From Chitinophaga hostae (GTDB lineage Bacteria; Bacteroidota; Bacteroidia; Chitinophagales; Chitinophagaceae), in the NCBI RefSeq assembly GCF_018224885.1, contig NZ_JAGTXB010000001.1, positions 927,861 to 991,860 on the forward strand: a DNA stretch of 64,000 nucleotides, written 5' to 3'. Below are positions 8,095 through 15,753 of this stretch, piece by piece (the first letter of the stretch is position 1; the number at the start of each line of letters is the position of its first letter). The notes beneath the pieces were generated by a model that saw only the letters and a program-made list of their open reading frames with translations, made no database searches and was not told the origin of the DNA. The position numbers and the translations under genes are program-made.

Positions 8095-8703
8095 CTACTT
8101 TTTAAATCTGTCGTTCTTTATTTTACTCAGGAATTCGGCAGTCACACCCAGGTAGGAAGCGATTTGGGTATTAGGCAACCTGTTGGCCAAATGCGGATAC
8201 TGGTCCATAAATCTTTCGTATCTGTCCAATGCAGTAGCGCTAAACGTTTGCAGTAACCGTTCCTGTAGTTCAATATATTTATCTTCAATAATAACCCGGA
8301 AGTTCCTGTCAAACTTTGGAAAGTTGGTATACAAATACCACAGATCCCCTTTTGAAATTTGCAGTACAACGGATGGTTCAATGGCTTCTATATATAATTT
8401 GGATGGAAGTTCCCTGTGCAGGCTGCTGATATCTGAGATCCAGTCATCTTCAGCGGCAAAAACAAGATTGTGTTCAACGCCTTTATCGTCTACTCCATAC
8501 ATTTTGAAACAACCGCTTTGAATATAGGTAAAGTACTTGCATACATCTCCCTCCTGCAAAAGAAATTGCCTGCGTTTGATTTTTCTTTCCGTAATACGGC
8601 TTGTCAAAGCCTGTATTTCCTCATTGTTAAGGGGAAGATACTTTTTAAAGTGGTTTATTATGTTTTCCAAAGAGATCCCGTTTATATTGATGGTAAGAAT
8701 CAA
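8095..8703 (-). CDS. Crp/Fnr family transcriptional regulator
   Basis: Up to 202 residues. The cyclic-nucleotide-binding-like fold is visible (RQFLLQEGDVCKYFTYIQSGCFKMY, ISDISSLHRELPS), followed by a short C-terminal helix-turn-helix (LPNTQIASYLGVTAEFLSKIK). Bacteroidota members of this subfamily often control adjacent small oxidoreductase genes; the signal is unknown. There is no ATG: the outermost start is TTG at 8703, and an inner TTG at 8670 (read MENIINHFKKYLP) resembles typical family starts better. It follows hipT after only 10 nt, so it may receive transcription from the Hip locus. Confidence 0.83.
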   Translation of the reverse strand: MILTININGISLENIINHFKKYLPLNNEEIQALTSRITERKIKRRQFLLQEGDVCKYFTYIQSGCFKMYGVDDKGVEHNLVFAAEDDWISDISSLHRELPSKLYIEAIEPSVVLQISKGDLWYLYTNFPKFDRNFRVIIEDKYIELQERLLQTFSATALDRYERFMDQYPHLANRLPNTQIASYLGVTAEFLSKIKNDRFKK

Positions 8704-8713
8704 GAGCGAGGCT

Positions 8714-9637
8714 TTATCTGAAAATTTTTTGTTTTTGATTCCAGATATGTGAATAGCGTTCTTGAGCGTCTTGATTAAGAAAAGATGCTTGAATTAATGT
8801 ATGTACTGCTTCGTTCCGCGAACTAAATTTTTTGTAGGTATTGGCTTTCGCTTTTTCGGGAATACCTAATGATGTAGCCAATATGCCAAAATCTTTTAAT
8901 TTAATATTCTTCTTCTTGCCGCAAAGTAGAAGAGCTGTTTCTTCCTTATCACCCGGGAAAACAAGGTTCACATTCAGGAGGTCATAAGCCGGACTTAGTT
9001 CAATATTGTTTCCGGGGTAAAGCAAAGAAAAATTTTTGAGGTGCATATCGTTATTGCCGGTGAGGTAGCAAAAGAGTAAAAGTTCAAAATATTTCAATGC
9101 GTCAAGGCCGGTATTGGTACAATGTTGCAGGATTAGCTTCCCTGCTCTTTCATATGATCCTTTGTATTTATTTTCAGTTAAAAACTCTGAAAGCTGGCAA
9201 AAGTCTTCCATATGAATTTTTTCTCCCTGTAAACGATCAAAGCGCCGTGCAATATAAACAAGACTTCCATCTGATGCCCTGAGTAATGTATGGTCACAAA
9301 CCGGAATGCCAAATAGCGTTGCAAGATGCATGGTCAGGTCTTCTGTTTCCGGCATGAGGGGAAATTTTTCATGTTGTGGTTTAAGGATAAATTCTCCCCA
9401 TAATCCAACAACCGTAAGCCGGTTATTACCTTTGCCTTTTTCGAGTGTAACAGATAACTTGGGCTGTACCCCTGTTATCGAAATACGTTGGTTGATAATA
9501 TTTTCCGCCAGGCTTCTGAACAGCCGTTTATTTAACTCAAGCTCCGGCATGCTTTTCATTCCAAAAAACCGCATTGCACACCTCGCATGGTATTGTTGTT
9601 CGCCGGCATCATTATAACAAAACAAACAATTAGGCAC
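8714..9637 (-). CDS. hipT: HipT-like serine/threonine kinase toxin (HipA core)
   Basis: 307 residues, shorter than full HipA (about 440) because its N-subdomain is encoded separately upstream. It starts with a zinc-ribbon-like CLFC...HARC pattern (C4, C7, H17, C20), common in Bacteroidota HipA proteins. The nucleotide-loop motif SITGVQPK sits at 53-60. The catalytic segment GNNDMHLKNFSLL and the metal-binding AYDLLN follow. HipA/HipT kinases phosphorylate tRNA synthetases and arrest growth; in HipT the serines of an S-I-S motif just before GVQPK are autophosphorylated, and here the motif reads S-I-T. The stop of hipS is 6 nt upstream. The family call is strong; the target is unknown. Confidence 0.88.
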   Translation of the reverse strand: MPNCLFCYNDAGEQQYHARCAMRFFGMKSMPELELNKRLFRSLAENIINQRISITGVQPKLSVTLEKGKGNNRLTVVGLWGEFILKPQHEKFPLMPETEDLTMHLATLFGIPVCDHTLLRASDGSLVYIARRFDRLQGEKIHMEDFCQLSEFLTENKYKGSYERAGKLILQHCTNTGLDALKYFELLLFCYLTGNNDMHLKNFSLLYPGNNIELSPAYDLLNVNLVFPGDKEETALLLCGKKKNIKLKDFGILATSLGIPEKAKANTYKKFSSRNEAVHTLIQASFLNQDAQERYSHIWNQKQKIFR

Positions 9638-9643
9638 TGCTAT

Positions 9644-9970
9644 TTATTTTTTAGTACCACGTACCACCGTTACTGCGCCGATGGTATCCTGGCAGGTGAG
9701 TAATAACAATTCAAAACGATCATTGGATTTAATCTTCCAATGTTCTTTTGCAATATCCAGCAACCACCCTTCCGGAATCAATCCATCAAAGAATGCAAAT
9801 AATGTTTTACTATGATAAGCATATTGGCTGATGGGTAACGTAAGACTGATTGGTTTGGCTGATGGATCTGCGAGATAGTCTTTATCATAGAGATATTCGT
9901 AACCGGCATCTGTTTCCGAAATGAAGCCGGCCAAAGTATTGCCATAATATACTTTTCCTGTTTTACCCAT
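9644..9970 (-). CDS. hipS: HipS-like HipA N-subdomain protein (candidate antitoxin)
   Basis: About 108 residues from the ATG at 9968-9970 (MGKTGKVYYGNTLAGFISE). It is the HipA_N (Couple_hipA) subdomain standing alone: YLADPSAKPISLTLPIS and LFAFFDGLIPEGWLLDIAKEHWKI are characteristic. In the E. coli HipBST system this small protein, not HipB, neutralises the kinase. The gene overlaps the end of hipB by 8 nt and precedes hipT by 6 nt, so all three are one operon. A start at 10009 would overlap hipB by 47 nt and is less likely. Confidence 0.82.
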   Translation of the reverse strand: MGKTGKVYYGNTLAGFISETDAGYEYLYDKDYLADPSAKPISLTLPISQYAYHSKTLFAFFDGLIPEGWLLDIAKEHWKIKSNDRFELLLLTCQDTIGAVTVVRGTKK

Positions 9971-10172
9971 TATTTTTTGCTTTAGTGGTTGCGGTAAGTT
10001 CCATTCCAAAAAGAGCCAATAGCTGATTGACCTTATCCATCCGCATCGAAGTTTTACCTTGTTCTACTTCACGGATAAAGCGTAAACCTAGCCCTGACTT
10101 AAATGAAAGATCCTGCTGCGTAAGGTTATGGAGCTTTCGCTTTTCTTTAATGAATTGTGATAATTCTGTCAA
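9963..10172 (-). CDS. hipB: HipB-like Xre repressor
   Basis: 69 residues, a single Xre helix-turn-helix: FIKEKRKLHNLTQQDLSFKSGLGLRFIREVEQGKTSMRMDKVNQLLALFG. HipB binds palindromic operators as a dimer and represses the operon. The start codon is TTG at 10172: no ATG occurs between it and the in-frame stop at 10221-10223. It begins 2 nt from an 18-bp palindrome, the first of three, so the start region itself is covered by an operator and the mRNA leader must be very short. It is the first gene of the hipB-hipS-hipT order. Confidence 0.86.
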   Translation of the reverse strand: MTELSQFIKEKRKLHNLTQQDLSFKSGLGLRFIREVEQGKTSMRMDKVNQLLALFGMELTATTKAKNNG

Positions 10173-10174
10173 TG

Positions 10175-10272
10175 TATACCTGTTAGGGTATAAAATTACT
10201 GAATCTATTCCATTTATACCCTATTGGGTATAGTTTTATGATAAATATTCTATTTATACCCTAAAGGGTATA
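10175..10272 (-). promoter_or_regulatory. three HipB operator palindromes, 40-bp period
   Basis: Three 18-bp inverted repeats fill the gap between hipB and chrA: TATACCTGTTAGGGTATA (10175-10192), TATACCCTATTGGGTATA (10215-10232) and TATACCCTAAAGGGTATA (10255-10272). All share TATACC-N6-GGTATA, and their left ends are exactly 40 bp apart, placing them on nearly the same face of the helix. They are the natural binding sites for HipB. Between the first two, the minus strand reads TAATTTTA, one mismatch from the -7 promoter element. Confidence 0.85.
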
Positions 10273-10279
10273 GTTGTTC

Positions 10280-11611
10280 TTAAACATACAGCTGCCACCA
10301 ATAATGAAACAGGCCATATACCACGCTTAACCCGATCAGGTATAAAATATTCATCCTGAATTTTTGTATCAGTACCAGGGAAACAATCACCCATACCAGC
10401 GCCAGCGTATCCAGTTTGCTGATCATTACGCCTTCGGGGAATAGCACATCCTTTCCCAGGTATAACGTGAGGTTCAGGATAACACCCACTACGGCGGCGG
10501 TGATCAGTCCCAGCGTATTTTCAATGACTGCGTTACCATGTGTTTTTTCAATGAGCGGAGCGCCTATAAAAATCAGCAGGAAACAGGGCAAAAACGTGAA
10601 GTAAGTGGTGGCCAGTAATCCTATGGCGCCCATCCATAAGGAACCGCCGGAATGGTTATATCCGGCCATAAATCCTACAAACGAGAGTACAATGATCAGC
10701 GGACCCGGGGTTGTTTCTGCCAGGGCAAATCCGTCTATCATTTGCAGTTTGCTCAGCCAGCCCAGTTTTGTAACGGCAAACTGTGCTACATAGGGTAATA
10801 CGGTGTAAGAGCCGCCTATGGTAACCAAGGCCGTTTGTGTAAAAAACAGGCTCAGTTGCTTCCAGAAACCGAAGTCGCCCGAAAGGAAGAAGAAGAGCAG
10901 GAAAGGCAGCAGCCAAAGGAGGATGCCGGCGGCAAGCAGCTGCAGAAGCTGCTTGCTGTTAAACCTGCTATGGGGAGTGACCACGTTTTTATTCAGCACA
11001 TAGCTGTGTTCATCATCCGCTTCGCCGGCCTGTAGCCGTTGTGCGTGGAACGCGCCCGGCCACAGGTATCCGGCTATGAGGGCAAAAGCAATGCTGCCAC
11101 CGATGATGGCGATGAGGGAGGTGTTGAAAAAGAAGATACAAATAAATGCGGTTGCTGCCAGCAGGTAGTGTAAGGGGCCATGCAATGCTTTCCGTGCTAT
11201 TTTAAACATGGCGAGGATAATGATGGCGATGACTGCCGGTTTTAACCCCGCAAACATGGCGGTAACCCAGGGAATGCGGCCAAACAGTACGTAGATGATG
11301 CTCAGCCCCAGTAATATAAACATGGAAGGCAGTACAAATAAAATCCCGGCAGCCAGTCCGCCGCGTTTTCCATGCAACAGCCATCCGATATAGATCGCAA
11401 GCTGCTGCGCCTCCGGGCCGGGCAATATCATGCAGTGGTTGAGCGCATGCAGGAATTTGCTGTTACTGATCCATTTCTTTTTGTCGACCAGGTTATCGTG
11501 CATAATCGCAATATGCCCTGCTGTGCCGCCAAAACTGATCCAGCCTAATTTAAACCAGAATTTTAATGCCGTACCAAATGCTGGTCCTGGTGTTGTTTGT
11601 TGTACTGCCAT
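10280..11611 (-). CDS. chrA: chromate transporter ChrA
   Basis: 443 residues, the two-domain long-chain ChrA length. Each half carries the CHR motif: FWFKLGWISFGGTAGHIAIMH with LPGPEAQQLAIYIGW in the first half, and FFTQTALVTIGGSYTVLPYVAQFAV with ALAETTPGPLIIVLSFVGF in the second. About ten to twelve hydrophobic segments are visible. ChrA expels chromate across the inner membrane by proton-linked transport; homologues without chromate resistance exist, so the physiological substrate is uncertain. It ends 8 bp before the outermost hip operator and is transcribed toward hipB, so read-through into the toxin locus is possible. Confidence 0.92.
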   Translation of the reverse strand: MAVQQTTPGPAFGTALKFWFKLGWISFGGTAGHIAIMHDNLVDKKKWISNSKFLHALNHCMILPGPEAQQLAIYIGWLLHGKRGGLAAGILFVLPSMFILLGLSIIYVLFGRIPWVTAMFAGLKPAVIAIIILAMFKIARKALHGPLHYLLAATAFICIFFFNTSLIAIIGGSIAFALIAGYLWPGAFHAQRLQAGEADDEHSYVLNKNVVTPHSRFNSKQLLQLLAAGILLWLLPFLLFFFLSGDFGFWKQLSLFFTQTALVTIGGSYTVLPYVAQFAVTKLGWLSKLQMIDGFALAETTPGPLIIVLSFVGFMAGYNHSGGSLWMGAIGLLATTYFTFLPCFLLIFIGAPLIEKTHGNAVIENTLGLITAAVVGVILNLTLYLGKDVLFPEGVMISKLDTLALVWVIVSLVLIQKFRMNILYLIGLSVVYGLFHYWWQLYV

Positions 11612-11657
11612 AATAATTATAATAGCCCGTCATTGACGCACACAGCATCTCCTGGCC

Positions 11658-11679
11658 GTAACTGAATGTGATCAGTTAC
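11658..11679. repeat. 8-bp inverted repeat upstream of chrA
   Basis: GTAACTGA (11658-11665), a 6-nt loop, then TCAGTTAC (11672-11679), about 47 bp before the chrA start. It could be an operator or an RNA hairpin in the chrA leader. Otherwise the gene-free stretch 11612-12138 holds nothing I recognise; it is locally T- and G-rich with no coding potential. Confidence 0.4.
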
Positions 11680-12138
11680 CGTCATCCGCGTGATAAATGG
11701 AATGATAGGAAATGCCTGGCCGGTGAAAGCCGGTTAACAGGTGAAAATTTTTTTTATCGAAAAATAACGGCCGTTTTCCGTTGGTGCCAAAGCAGCACGA
11801 AGATACTTTAAAAAGCCCTTGTGTGCAAGGTTTTTGCTTGTTTATTTGGGTGAAAATAAGATGGTTTTTGGGGCTTTAAAATGTATTTGTGATCTCCGGA
11901 TAAGCCAATGTGTTTTGCTTTAAAAAATGGGCTTTATTTGCGTTGATGGATCGTTGTTGTCCGTCGATGATTGCTGGAAGAAGAATAACGCCTTGCCATT
12001 TTCAGCGGACCAGAATGCTGTAAGTGCCTGTGTTAGTGCATCGGCAGCCTTTTAATGAAATTTTAAGCTGCCGGGAGCGGGATTATGCTTCACTGGCAGG
12101 GAAATTGGTTATTTATCTCTACAAAAAATAATATACAC

Positions 12139-12531
12139 ATGAAAAAGTTAATTGCTGCAATCGCTATCCTGTTGGCGGTATCCCCGGTTTTTGCGCAAAC
12201 GGCAGCCCCAAAAACAGCGCCGGCTCAAACCACTACCCCCGCCGCTCCTAAAGCATTGCCCGCTCCCGAAAAGCGCGCGATTGCCTATACAGATGAATTA
12301 AAGACAAAGTTGCATCTTACCGATGATCAGTACCAGAAAATATTGGCAGTGAATACAGAATGCATCCGTCGCAAGGATGCGCTGAAAGCCGGCGGGCAAA
12401 AAAACGGCCCCGGCCATAAAGAGATATCTGCCTATCGCAAACAACAATTTCAGACTATTCTTACTCCCGAACAGCTTACACAGCTGAAAGCTATCAACGC
12501 ACAAAACGCACCGAAGAAGAGCGCAGAATAA
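12139..12531 (+). CDS. small secreted LTxxQ-motif (Spy/CpxP-like) protein
   Basis: About 130 residues from the ATG at 12139 (MKKLIAAIAILLAVSPVFAQ), which gives a clean signal peptide cut after AQ; a start at 12085 would bury it. After an Ala/Pro/Thr-rich linker the mature part is helical with two LTxxQ-type motifs, KLHLTDDQYQKI and ILTPEQLTQLKAI, as in Spy/CpxP-like periplasmic proteins. Those are envelope-stress chaperones in enterobacteria; the role here is inferred only. It has a strong terminator just downstream. Confidence 0.72.
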   Translation: MKKLIAAIAILLAVSPVFAQTAAPKTAPAQTTTPAAPKALPAPEKRAIAYTDELKTKLHLTDDQYQKILAVNTECIRRKDALKAGGQKNGPGHKEISAYRKQQFQTILTPEQLTQLKAINAQNAPKKSAE

Positions 12532-12549
12532 ACAGCGGTATATCATTGC

Positions 12550-12583
12550 AAAAAGGGGAACAGTACTGATTGTTCCCCTTTTT
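12550..12583 (+). terminator. terminator after the LTxxQ protein gene
   Basis: A 13-bp stem AAAAAGGGGAACA/TGTTCCCCTTTTT with an 8-nt loop and T-rich 3' arm, 19 nt after the stop codon. Confidence 0.85.
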
Positions 12584-12720
12584 GTTTCGTATAAAATCGT
12601 ACGCTGCATGTATTATTATCGAACATGTTTGATAATAATATATGTGTAAATATATTGTATGCAGCATATCTGTTATTGGCATTTTATTGGACGTGTGCGA
12701 AATACAACAACACGCACCGT

Positions 12721-15117
12721 ATGTTCAGGAGCTATCTCAAAACAGCATTCCGCAGTCTTTTGAAAAACAGGCTATTTTCCGGGCTTAATATCCTAGGATT
12801 GGCCACAGGAATGACTTGCAGCATACTGATTTTCCTTTGGGTACAGGATGAACTAAGTTACGACCGCTTTAACAGCAATGCCGGCAATATTTACCGGCTC
12901 ACAGCCAGTATTGGAGACATCCAGGCGGCGGTAGTACCGGTACCCATTGCCACTGCTGTAAAAGAACATATTCCGTCCGTAAAGAACACCACCCGCATCT
13001 CAAGCCTGCAATGTATGGTAACGGCAGGAACGCAGAAATTTGAGGAGAAAAATATCTATTATGCCGACACTAATTTTCTTCGCATCTTCAATTACCCCCT
13101 GTTACTGGGCGATGCGGCTGCCCTGTTAACCCGTCCGGATGCAGTGATATTAACCGCCGCCAGCGCCACGAAATATTTTGGCAGCCCCGAAAATGCAATG
13201 GGAAAAACACTGCATATTGATAATGACTACAAAGGGAACGATTTACAGGTAACTGGTGTTTTAAAAGATATTCCGCATAACTCGCATCTCCGGTTTGATA
13301 TGCTGGTACCCATACAGCAATATGAAAAAAGTATTAACCTGGCGCAGGGCTGGGATAACTTTGATGTGTATACCTATCTGCAGATGAATGAGCATTTTAA
13401 GGCTACCCCGCAGTCGCTCGCAGCCCTGCAGCAACAGGTTATGGACATCTACAAAAGCAATGACAAACATGGAACGGATGGTCATCTTTTTTTGCAGTCA
13501 CTAACAGACATACACCTGCATTCCAGGTATTTGCTGGATGTGGCCGGGCAAGGGAGTGCCACGCATGTTAAAATTTTTTCCCTGATCGCCGTATTTATTT
13601 TACTGATAGCGGGCATCAATTTTATGAACCTGTCTACCGCCTTATCAGGCCAAAGAGCCAAAGAGGTAGGCCTGCGCAAAACGGTGGGCGCGCTCCGCTC
13701 CCAGCTGGTAATGCAGTTTTTGACAGAAGCCCTGCTGTTATCGTTTATTTCCCTGATATTAGGACTGGCGATCGCCTGGTTGTTGCTGCCGTTGTTTAAT
13801 GATTTTGCTTCCAAAACGATTTCCCTGCAACTGTTGAATGGCAGGATGCTGGCTGAATTTGCAGGCATCGCGATTCTGGTGGGATTGCTTTCGGGGAGCT
13901 ACCCGGCACTGTTCCTGTCGTCCTTTAACCCGGTGAAAGTACTGAAGGGAGCGAAGGTGCTGCATGGCAGCAAAACCTTTTTCAGGAACAGTCTTATTGT
14001 TATACAGTTCTCCATTGCAGTGATCCTGATAGTGAGCACTATTGTGGTATATAAACAGCTGCAATTTATCCGCCACATGGATATTGGCTATAATAAGGAA
14101 AACCTGTTGTATGTGCCGTTGCCGAAGCAAGGGGATCTGCAGCAAAATCAGCGTGCGGTAAGAGCAGCCATGGGCCGGTATCCGGATATACAAGACTATG
14201 CTTTCATCAGTCATCTCCCTACAAACTTAACTACAGGCACCAAATCGATAACCTGGGAAGGAAAAACACCTGCCGATGATCCCATATTCCCGCAGTTATG
14301 GGTAGATGATCATTTCGCAGGCACTTTTGGTACACATATGAAAACCGGTCGTTTTTTTTCGAAGGAATTTAAAGGCGATGACAGGAATTTTGTGATCAAT
14401 GAAACCGCCATGAAAGTGATGCACTTTAAAGAGGAAACCGTGCTGGGAAAAAGAATTACCATGGATGAAAAAAGCGGTGTGATAGTAGGTGTGATGAAGG
14501 ATTTTAACTTTAAACCGGTGCAGCAGCCTATTCAGCCGCTTATAATCAGGAATGGCAGCAACGACGATTTCAATGGAAACACCTGTTACGTTGTTATCCG
14601 TACAGCTCCTGCCAATATGGAGCATGTACTGGGCTCCATGAAAAAAGTTTTCCAGCAGGTGTACACTGATTTCCCTTTTTCGTTTGGATTTATTGATACC
14701 GATCTGTCGAATATGTATATCGCGGAACAACGGATGGGTAAGCTCTTTAACATCTTTTCGGTGCTGTCTGTTATTGTTTCCTGTCTCGGGCTTTTCGGGC
14801 TTACTACTTTCGCAACCCAGAAGCGCATTAAAGAAATTGGGGTGAGAAAAGTGCTGGGTGCCAGCGTAGCGGGTATTGTAGGAATGTTATCAAAGGATTT
14901 TATCCGGCTGGTTGTTTTTGCGCTGTTGATTGCCTTTCCCATTGCCTGGTGGGTGATGAATAAATGGTTGCAGAATTTCGTCTACCATATCAGTATAGAG
15001 TGGTGGTTTTTTGTCATTGCCGGCGTCATTGCCATTGTCATATCTTTTCTTACGGTCAGTTACCAGTCTATCAGGGCCGCGAATGCCAACCCGGTAAAAA
15101 GTTTACGGTCAGAATAA
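12721..15117 (+). CDS. ABC transporter permease, FtsX/MacB type
   Basis: About 798 residues from the ATG at 12721 (MFRSYLKTAFRSLLKNRLFSGLNILGL), the usual start of this large Bacteroidota paralogue family; a frame extension to 12625 is not typical. It has an N-terminal membrane helix, a periplasmic MacB core domain, three helices with a FtsX block (INFMNLSTALSGQRAKEVGLRKTVGA), a fourth helix (LIVIQFSIAVILIVSTIVVY), a second periplasmic domain and a second FtsX block (LTTFATQKRIKEIGVRKVLGAS) with three C-terminal helices. Such permeases use a separate ATPase to export peptides, drugs or lipoproteins. No ATPase gene is adjacent. Confidence 0.9.
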   Translation: MFRSYLKTAFRSLLKNRLFSGLNILGLATGMTCSILIFLWVQDELSYDRFNSNAGNIYRLTASIGDIQAAVVPVPIATAVKEHIPSVKNTTRISSLQCMVTAGTQKFEEKNIYYADTNFLRIFNYPLLLGDAAALLTRPDAVILTAASATKYFGSPENAMGKTLHIDNDYKGNDLQVTGVLKDIPHNSHLRFDMLVPIQQYEKSINLAQGWDNFDVYTYLQMNEHFKATPQSLAALQQQVMDIYKSNDKHGTDGHLFLQSLTDIHLHSRYLLDVAGQGSATHVKIFSLIAVFILLIAGINFMNLSTALSGQRAKEVGLRKTVGALRSQLVMQFLTEALLLSFISLILGLAIAWLLLPLFNDFASKTISLQLLNGRMLAEFAGIAILVGLLSGSYPALFLSSFNPVKVLKGAKVLHGSKTFFRNSLIVIQFSIAVILIVSTIVVYKQLQFIRHMDIGYNKENLLYVPLPKQGDLQQNQRAVRAAMGRYPDIQDYAFISHLPTNLTTGTKSITWEGKTPADDPIFPQLWVDDHFAGTFGTHMKTGRFFSKEFKGDDRNFVINETAMKVMHFKEETVLGKRITMDEKSGVIVGVMKDFNFKPVQQPIQPLIIRNGSNDDFNGNTCYVVIRTAPANMEHVLGSMKKVFQQVYTDFPFSFGFIDTDLSNMYIAEQRMGKLFNIFSVLSVIVSCLGLFGLTTFATQKRIKEIGVRKVLGASVAGIVGMLSKDFIRLVVFALLIAFPIAWWVMNKWLQNFVYHISIEWWFFVIAGVIAIVISFLTVSYQSIRAANANPVKSLRSE

Positions 15118-15196
15118 AAGTAATATGAAATAGAATACGATGAAATTCAATGCTATACGGGGTTTCATAGGGGCCGGCTTTTTTTATTAAAAAAAA

Positions 15197-15229
15197 TTTG
15201 GTTTTATGTTAAACATTTTCCTACATTTG
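15197..15229 (+). promoter_or_regulatory. promoter of the first tRNA-Pro
   Basis: TTTG (15197-15200), a 21-nt spacer and TACATTTG (15222-15229), an exact -33/-7 pair. A nearly identical promoter precedes the second tRNA-Pro at 54 kb. Here the tRNA starts about 75 nt later, leaving a long 5' leader to be trimmed. Confidence 0.65.
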
Positions 15230-15304
15230 CACTCCGCAATTGAAGCAATGGTTATGCCGCAAGGGCTGCTGATAATGCTAAAAGCGAGGACTAAGAAGGG
15301 ATTT

Positions 15305-15378
15305 CGGGGCGTAGCGTAGCCCGGTATCGCGCCTGCTTTGGGAGCAGGAGGTCGCAGGTTCGAATCCTGCCGCCCCGA
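15305..15378 (+). tRNA. tRNA-Pro (anticodon TGG)
   Basis: 74 nt. Acceptor CGGGGCG pairs with CGCCCCG, with discriminator A. The anticodon stem CCTGC/GCAGG encloses TTTGGGA, giving TGG. The T-arm is GCAGG-TTCGAAT-CCTGC and CCA is not encoded. It is identical over all 74 nt to the copy at 54185-54258, the integration site of the mobile element. Confidence 0.96.
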
Positions 15379-15396
15379 CTTATATCATTTAAATAC

Positions 15397-15424
15397 AAAA
15401 ACCCGCTCCTAGAGCGGGTTTTTA
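15397..15424 (+). terminator. terminator after tRNA-Pro
   Basis: A 12-bp stem AAAAACCCGCTC/GAGCGGGTTTTT with a 3-nt loop, 18 nt after the tRNA. Confidence 0.85.
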
Positions 15425-15753
15425 GTTTCAGTAAAGTCCCATTGTTTTAATTTCAGACTGTCGTAATCCTTTGTGGTAAAGATTTTTGTGGGGTTCGAAT
15501 CCAGTAGCTTTTCTTCATCTAACATAATAGTGGTCATTAAAATTACCGCTAACGAGCGGGGGGGATGCAGGTTGGGAATTAGCATTCCGTCTTTCCATCA
15601 CCGCTGCTGATTGAAAATATATTGATGAAGTTATGTACAAAACAAACCTTGCAATTACGTAACGATACGGCAAGGCTTTTCTTTTGCCTCTCCTTCCTCC
15701 CGGAAAAAAGCATTCAATGTGAAACCAGTTAAGACTTTCTCAACGGATACGTG
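15425..15753. other. gene-free stretch, nothing recognised
   Basis: About 330 bp between the tRNA-Pro terminator and the serine hydrolase stop codon. An isolated GGGTTCGAATCC at 15491-15502 looks like a tRNA T-arm, but its stem does not close and no acceptor or anticodon arm can be drawn around it. No coding frame or hairpin of note. Confidence 0.5.

Noticed and set aside
10215..10272. The regular palindromes as a CRISPR array
   Set aside because: The repeats are symmetric operators with divergent 6-bp centres, only three units, and 22-bp AT-rich gaps next to a HipB gene; no cas gene is present.
12625..12720. An upstream extension of the ABC permease gene
   Set aside because: The family begins at the MFRSYLK start at 12721; the extra 32 residues are an unrelated hydrophobic stretch with no signal role.
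15491..15502. GGGTTCGAATCC resembling a tRNA T-arm
   Set aside because: The T-stem closes by only two or three pairs and no acceptor, D or anticodon arm can be drawn around it.
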